A DNA stretch of 64,000 nt, taken from the NCBI GenBank assembly GCA_034440635.1, contig JAOTON010002073.1, forward strand, positions 744,001 to 808,000. Direction: 5' to 3'. Positions 58,241 through 64,000 of the stretch are shown in pieces. The first letter of the stretch is position 1, and every line of letters starts with the position of its first letter. The notes under the pieces are model-generated. The model did no database searches. It saw only the letters and a program-made list of their open reading frames with translations, and was not told the origin of the DNA. The position numbers and the translations under genes are program-made. The stretch comes from Lepas anatifera. Taxonomy: Eukaryota; Arthropoda; Thecostraca; Lepadidae.

Positions 58241-58897
58241 TATTTATTGTAAGTAAAGTAATCTTGAGCATCACCAGTGTATCACCAGGGTAGTACTTAA
58301 AGCGCACGGATACTAAATAATCCTCCCCCCGCCAAGACCCACCACTGTCTGGCGAATGTCTAAACTTATCAGCATCACTAGTTCGTTATTTGCTCTATCC
58401 TCTTAATTCGTGTAATCTCGAAAATCGGAAGTCGTAAATTTATTTTCTACACCGGAGGACAGTGCTTACCTAAAGATAAGGAAGTTTTCCCAGACAAAAA
58501 GTTTTTTTTGGGTTCGATAAGAGGTCTATCGGCCTACCTCCTCGACTCCTGGATGCAGAATTGAGCAAGGACAAAACCCTTCATCATAAGTATCAAAGTG
58601 AAATAGGTGAAAACATAAATTGTTAGTTCTAGTGTGAAACAAAACCTCGAACGGTCTTCGCTCAGACTATGGCCAAAAATTTGTTTTCACCTATTGTATG
58701 ATGAGGATTTTGATGAAAGGTGGAGGGTTCTGATGAAGGGCTGTGTATACAATCACACTGTATTTGCTCCATTTGCATCCTATATAATCCATAATTCAGA
58801 TAATGTAGGTAAGTACCAAAAAATATGAACTTTAAGGATTATCCGCACCTCTATTGGCGGCAGTCTAGGTTCTGAAAACATCGAACTCCCTGTTAAT
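58241..58897. other. anonymous AT-rich DNA
   Basis: No supported features. Confidence 0.55.
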
Positions 58898-59402
58898 CAG
58901 GGGCATCGCCACGGATTTTTTTCCATGGGGGCCAAGATCGAAGGGGCCTTCTTTCCCTAGTTCTGAGTGGGGGCTCCTAGCGTAGGTCACTTGATGCTTT
59001 ATTTATAAGTAAAAAGCCTCCTGTGTTGACCGTTTTAATGACCTCCTTTGTAAGTGAAGACGTCTCTTCGTAGGTAATTTAGTGGGCCTTCTGTTTAATT
59101 ATGGGGGGCTTTTGGATAGGCCGTTTAGGGATTTGCTTTATAATTAAAGAACCCACCTATGTGGGCCGTTTATGGGCCTCGTTTTTATGTAAAGGGGTCT
59201 CGTATGTAGGCCGTTATGGGGGCCCCCGCATGGGCCAATTAGGGTGTCTAATCTGCATATAAGCAGGGAGGCTAGGCCCTTTGATGCTTAAGGGGCTATT
59301 CCAGACACTAAGCATTAAAGAGGGCTTCCTGAGTCAGGTAGGGGGCCTCCAAAAATGCATGGGGGTTATGACCCCCATGGCCCCTATGGTGGCAACGCCC
59401 CT
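58898..59402 (+). mobile_element. long hAT-like MITE with internal degenerate 46-50 bp repeats
   Basis: Left end CAGGGGCATCGCCACGG with CCATGGGGGCCA, right end TGGCCCCTATGGTGGCAACG then CCCCT, inverted repeats. Between 59000 and 59240 a unit of the type TATGTAGGCCGTTTATGGGC with CTCNTTTTTATGTAAAGGGG recurs about five times with strong divergence. No coding capacity. No clear 8 bp duplication found. Confidence 0.65.
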
Positions 59403-60689
59403 TCTTGTAGCCCAAGACTTTCCCAAGCTATGTCGGGAAGATCGGGGCTTTTTACCTCTGCCGAGAGCCTTGCAAAATTCACCACCGGTTACCATTGGGT
59501 GGGCCATAGCGTTAAAGGCATAGCTATGGCTGATCCGGGATTTCAAACCCCGCATTTTGCTTTGCACTAAAAAATGAAAATTTTCATCTTAACATGAAGA
59601 ACATACACCATTTTACACCGTAAACATGAAATATTTTCCCTGCATATGCTACATATCTGCACAGAAGTCAATTCACCCTAAATAAAATATTCAATGCAAC
59701 CACCATTCTTGTCCAAATCTGAAAGAAAAGCTTTTCTGACACACGCAAAAATGTCAAAGATAGAAAGACAAAACATGTTTCCATTTCATAGCGGTAATAA
59801 TAACATTATAAAGCTGATATTGTATGCCCCCTCACCATGCTGCATTTAGAAATAATAAACGCTACGTGGTTTGCAACATTTTGAAAAAAGTATAATCCTT
59901 AGATAGCACAATTTGAGGGCTCCCCTATCTATCCCTAAAATATAATTTAGTACCTTACCATGGGATTTGAGCCGAGACAGCTATGTGATAGACCATAAAA
60001 AACATCCTGTTTGATATTTTATTTTTCCCACCGAAGGAAAGAGTCAAAATGCAAACCTTCCCGACCCATCCTTCCGAGGTAGCCACGTGACGGCTGAAAG
60101 CCATGACAAAGTGACGTAACGTTGGCGTGACACTGACCCCAGATTCAGGAAGAGTTTCAGTTCGCTCTACTTAGGTACCCACCATGAGAACGGACTTTTC
60201 GACTCGTGTAGCAGGGAGTCTATCTTCGGGTCTCCCAATAGCATTACTCGATAAGACCGTTCCCGTGATCGGTACATGAATGGAGCTTGCTGGAACTGCT
60301 CATATAACTGGAGTAACTGACCTAGTGAGCCTGTGTTACCCTCAGCCGTCTTAAAACCTGTTTGTATGGAGTCAGAGACGAAGTGCTGAAACATGAACAA
60401 AGCACAAACTGGTGGTCGCTTCAATGCGTATTCCTTCTTGGCACATATTGCAAAAAACAGAGTCACATGCATACGCACTGCCGATCACATGCGTACATGC
60501 ATGTGCTCTCCATAGCAACAGTGCTTCTTAAACCGGAAGCAAGAAGCGCTACCAAATTATGACGTCGTTTATTTAGGGAATTAATTATACTTCTTGGAAA
60601 GGAACATAAAAGATCACAGAACGTTATTGTTATTAGTCATTGGTATCAAAATGTCAAATCATGTTTTACTGTAAATACACACCTGTAAC
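59403..60689. other. anonymous DNA
   Basis: Near 59530-59552 CCGGGATTTCAAACCCCG resembles a B box in a GC palindrome, without a SINE body. No gene is supported, including the 103-codon minus frame at 60167-60478. Confidence 0.45.
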
Positions 60690-61240
60690 CAGTCCAAGCT
60701 GGAATTCCTCAGGGTGCCCCATTCTGTTTAATAGGCTGCAACTATTACGACCCTTATTCAATCCGTTAGATTAGCCATGAAAACAAATGGAACACTCTCA
60801 AACTGCATTTTACAGTGTAGTACGTAGCTGGTTTTATGTTATGTGGCTCAATGGGGATTTCATATGCTTTGATAACCAGATATATTGAGTGTAGTGCGGA
60901 CGAATCCCCTTCAGAGAGGTCACGTGCTGGTTCTTCTAGATGACTGAAGATTGTTGTTAATTATGATTATGATGCTATAACCTCGTCTTAAGTTGTTGAT
61001 GAGCGATTGAAATATTCTCCAATTACATATATGCATCACTTTTCTGTTATATACAACCTAGCTGAAAAATAAAATCTCCCCAACCAATTCAGGAACGTTT
61101 CAAATATTTAGGCGGTGTAATTCTATTACACCGCCAAGTGATGCGGGTGTTTTGAAAAGTATACAAAAACCGTTAAGTATTTTACGTAGGTTTTGGGATA
61201 GGACATTCCTAGACGTAATCAGAAAAAAATCGCCGGAAAG
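60690..61240 (+). pseudogene. reverse-transcriptase remnant
   Basis: Plus-strand segments PVQAGIPQGAPF (about 60690-60725) and ERFKYLGGVI (about 61090-61120) match in order the QG block and the FKYLG block found on either side of the catalytic loop in non-LTR reverse transcriptases. The spacing is about right, but the intervening frame is broken. Clade not assignable. Confidence 0.5.
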
Positions 61241-61338
61241 GTCAATTCAGCCATTCACCCCAGATGTTTGAAAACAAACAAAGAAAGGCATGATAAGTTT
61301 CCCAAAATAGCTTGCGATCGAAGCACTCCGATGGTATG

Positions 61339-62173
61339 TAGGGTAAAGTCGGGTAAGAGGACGCAGGCGATAAGAGTACGCATCAGCTGTTTCGGTTACT
61401 TAGCAACCACTGAGATGGTGGATACCCTGGTATAAAAAAGTAAGGTCAATGCCCAGGGTGCACAAAAAATCCAACGTGCTCCTGTTCTTTCCACGGGAGT
61501 ACAGAGCAAACTAAGTTTCTGGGCACCCTTGATGTACTATTTCTTAACTGGTAAACTTATACACCATGCTTTTATTATCAAAAGTATCGTATTACGGCCA
61601 GTCATTAGTAAGAAAGCTGAGCTGGGACTAAGCTGAAGGACCGTAGCTCACGCTAAAACACCTGCCAACATGTTTATGAAGACTTTCTTCCCAAGGGACC
61701 ATGTCCGGCAAGAGTACGCAGTAGACCATTGTGTAAGAGTACGCATGCTTAAGAGATATAAAAATTTGATTTTCGCTTGAGACAGAGCCGTAACTCTTAT
61801 TTGGAATACCAAACGTTGCAACATAGTTCTTGTATATTCAGAACGGTATAAAATCATACAACCGCCTACTTTGGCGACAAAAAACTTCGCGACATGGTCT
61901 ATGCACCTAAAGCAGAGCAGGCCATCATTGCGTACCCAGCCTTCTCTTTTGCGTAGTCTTACCGACCCACTCCGGCAAGAGTACGCACGTGATTTTTATT
62001 TTTGATGGGCTTGCGGACGAGTTTCTTTCAGAGACATCGAGTTGAAACACGGGTCATACATAGACAATTCTTCAGGCTCAACAACCATATAAACATTGGA
62101 GCTATTATACATATAGAAGAAAAGTGAAAGCCTTTAGAAAGTTAAATGCGTACTCTTGCACGGACTTCTCCTA
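61339..62173 (+). mobile_element. TIR element with internal AAGAGTACGCA motifs, copy 2 (835 bp)
   Basis: Left end TAGGGTAAAGTCGGGTAAGA and right end TGCACGGACTTCTCCTA are inverted repeats over about 27 bp. AAGAGTACGCA recurs at about 61371, 61708, 61736 and 61976, with a variant (AAGAGGACGCA) in the left terminus and an inverted copy (TGCGTACTCTTGC) at about 62146-62158. Stops interrupt the minus frames, so no transposase is called. Target duplication unresolved. Confidence 0.8.
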
Positions 62174-62462
62174 ATGTTTTGATCTTAGACCAACTGGTGC
62201 CACTTAGACCTCACCTGCCACATTAGGTCACATAGGTATATCATGCAAACATACTGGAACATAATTAGAACGTATAATACCCACAATACGCATTTGTGAC
62301 CAACTCACGTGCTAATAGGACATTAAGGTAGTGCATTCTTAGACATTTAGTGCTCTCCTAGTGCAAATGCCGAGACACAAGCATAATTCAACAAACGACA
62401 TTCACACTCGAGTATAACCTGAAGCCAAGGAGCAGATAATATGTGGAGATAAACCTCTAAGG

Positions 62463-62985
62463 CCGTTCACACCACAGAAAACGACCTGGTTTCCCAGAAT
62501 TTGGTATCCACAATGTCGTGTGACTTAAGCTTCCTAGGAAACTAATAGTTCCATACAGAGATAATAAGATCCAGGACTTCATTAGGGGGAGGCTAAGGGG
62601 CTGAAGCCTCCATTTACACGAGAGAAAATGACCCGGTTTCCCAGAATTTGGTATCCACAAAGTCGTGTGACTTGAGCTTCCTAGGAAACTATTAGTTCCA
62701 TACAGAGAAAATAAGATCCAGGACTTTATTAGGGGGCTAGGGGGCTGAAGCCTCCGTTTACACCACAGAAAATGACACAATGTCGTGTGACTTAAGCTTC
62801 CTAGGAAACTATTAGTTCCATACAGAGAAAATAAGTTCCAGGACTTCATTAGGAGGAGGGGGCTAGGGGGCTGGAGCCTCCCCGCCATTGCCTTGTAACA
62901 GTCTCCGACTATGTATTAACTATAGGTACGCTGACATGTTGGGAGGGACTTGAGCCCCCTAGCCCTTCCTTGTATCTGCTACTGG
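62463..62985. repeat. three-unit tandem amplification of hAT MITE sequence plus right part
   Basis: Three head-to-tail units, roughly 62463-62613, 62614-62754 and 62755-62885. Each has GTCGTGTGACTTAAGCTTCC, then TAGGAAACTATTAGTTCCAT, a RATCCAGGACTT block and GGGGCTGAAGCCTCC. Units 1 and 2 also share GGTTTCCCAGAATTTGGTAT, which is missing from unit 3. The sequence after unit 3 (CTATAGGTACGCTGACAT, TTGAGCCCCC) matches the right part of the MITE at 34157-34312. The open 143-codon minus frame results from the unit repetition. Confidence 0.85.
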
Positions 62986-63049
62986 TTCCCTGAATAAAAT
63001 TCAGTTTCCTCTGCCATTCTTACGAGAAGGGCAGGAGCTGGCTGCGACC

Positions 63050-63440
63050 CATGACATTAGCAGCTGGCGCGTCTCCGAAAGGTCAGAAAGCTGTCGCTCC
63101 TCCACTGCCCATCCCGACACCGACTGAGGCAGCAGCGGCAGCCCAGCAGGTCAACCCCAGAAACCTGACTCGGCGCGGAGGTGGTCCCCTCTCATTACAT
63201 CTGCGGCCGTCACCAGAACAATGGGCGGCATGCGCTCTTCTCGCCGCTTCTCGCTGCGTCGCTCGCGCTTTTTCCCGCCGTTTTTCGGCTGCCGCCGCGC
63301 GGTTGGCGCCCTTTTTGCGGCGCCAGGGCAGTTGGTTGGCTACTGTTGCATGCGGCCCATGGGCCGGCTGCCGAGTGGTGGTCGGTGGGAGTTGACAGCC
63401 GACCTGGCAGCACGGTCACCTGAGTGATCGCCGCACGGTG
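63050..63440. other. CpG-rich islet near the window end
   Basis: High CpG with CGCTTTTTCCCGCCGTTTTT (an E2F-like TTTCCCGCC) near 63269 and GCCGCCGCGCGGTTGGCGCC. Plus frames of 68-114 codons and a minus frame of 94 codons overlap. None matches a known domain. The last 560 bases (63441-64000) are AT-rich with nothing recognisable. Confidence 0.4.
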
Positions 63441-64000
63441 CTGCTCGGACGCCTCTGTGCACGTGCACGGTGTACTGTCGCAGGCTCCCAGCACCAGCGA
63501 CTACACGGAAAGAGTGCGACTTAAAGGGAGTGGACCGCTTCGTGAAAATCCTAAAAAGAACATTTTAAGAACAAAACAGATCTGAAAACCAGGAAACAAC
63601 ATTTTTCCCCACTTTCATACGCTAAAAACAGAAACATATCCTCTTTTCTAACAATATGTGACGTCATCAAAATAACACTCTTGATTACACTGGTCAGCAA
63701 AATTTAACTTTTGTCGTGGATCTAATATAAAATAGTCCGTTTCTTAGGTAATTTGTGGCGCTGAACACGAATCTGGCTGCAGAAATACCGTGTCAGATCA
63801 GAATTTTGAGATACATTGTGTCTGTGTGTTGTCCTTGTGCAAGCCTACTCGGCATCAGTGACATTGACAGTGCAAAACCCAAGAGGTGTAGGAAAATGAA
63901 CGTTTAGGTGTTTGTGGAGGCTAGGGTATTATACCTTAAACCCGATTTTCATATGCCTATGTCAATATGTTCAAGGTAAAACGAGCCCATACAGGTTAAA

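Noticed and set aside
62457..62888. 143-codon repetitive minus frame
   Set aside because: Explained by three tandem copies of a MITE-derived unit.

Overview
This 64 kb window looks like repeat-rich intergenic or intronic DNA from an animal, most plausibly an invertebrate. The supports are CR1/jockey-type reverse-transcriptase fossils, tRNA-headed SINE copies, many short non-autonomous DNA transposons (MITEs), (TA)n and (GA)n microsatellites, and no operon structure, ribosome binding sites or long open frames. I could not identify the species from sequence alone. I found no intact host protein-coding gene, no functional tRNA or rRNA, and no CRISPR array. Almost every open frame is a chance frame or runs through a repeat.

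Layout. 0-12 kb: a dispersed repeat (411-636), a minisatellite (2215-2333), an AGGTCA-rich TTAA-flanked element (3812-4841), two short hAT-type MITEs (5102-5292, 6220-6455), a tandem duplication and a reverse-strand SINE (10975-11176). 11.6-13.5 kb: a broken LINE reverse transcriptase with a piggyBac-like MITE inserted in it. 16-24 kb: an 810 bp TIR element, another hAT MITE, two more piggyBac-like MITEs and a SINE. 24-36 kb: mostly anonymous DNA with CpG-rich islets at 27.2-27.9 and 35.0-35.4 kb, a SINE cluster at 29-30.5 kb, and hAT MITEs at 33.2 and 34.2 kb. 36-50 kb: a fourth piggyBac-like MITE, a second complete AGGTCA-rich element (45012-45841), hAT MITEs (one with a SINE tail retroposed into it), and tandem repeats. 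51-55 kb: two oppositely oriented LINE fossils. 55-64 kb: SINEs, a hAT MITE with a perfect 8 bp target duplication, an inverted copy of the AGGTCA-rich element, a long hAT-like element, an RT remnant, a second copy of the TIR element, a 3-unit tandem amplification of MITE sequence and a terminal CpG-rich islet.

How the parts relate. The window carries several layers of non-autonomous transposons whose insertion order can partly be read: LINE before piggyBac-like MITE at 12.5 kb, and hAT MITE before SINE tail at 47.1 kb. The most unusual signals are (1) a TTAA-flanked element family carrying 15-18 nuclear-receptor half-sites (AGGTCA) per copy, including a DR4 pair kept in two copies; (2) an 810-835 bp TIR element whose terminal motif AAGAGTACGCA is reiterated internally; (3) a SINE superfamily sharing one tail behind different tRNA-like heads; and (4) paired perfect CRE sites next to a CpG-rich islet. 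None is a multi-gene system, and I see no strong evidence for an undescribed protein-coding system here.
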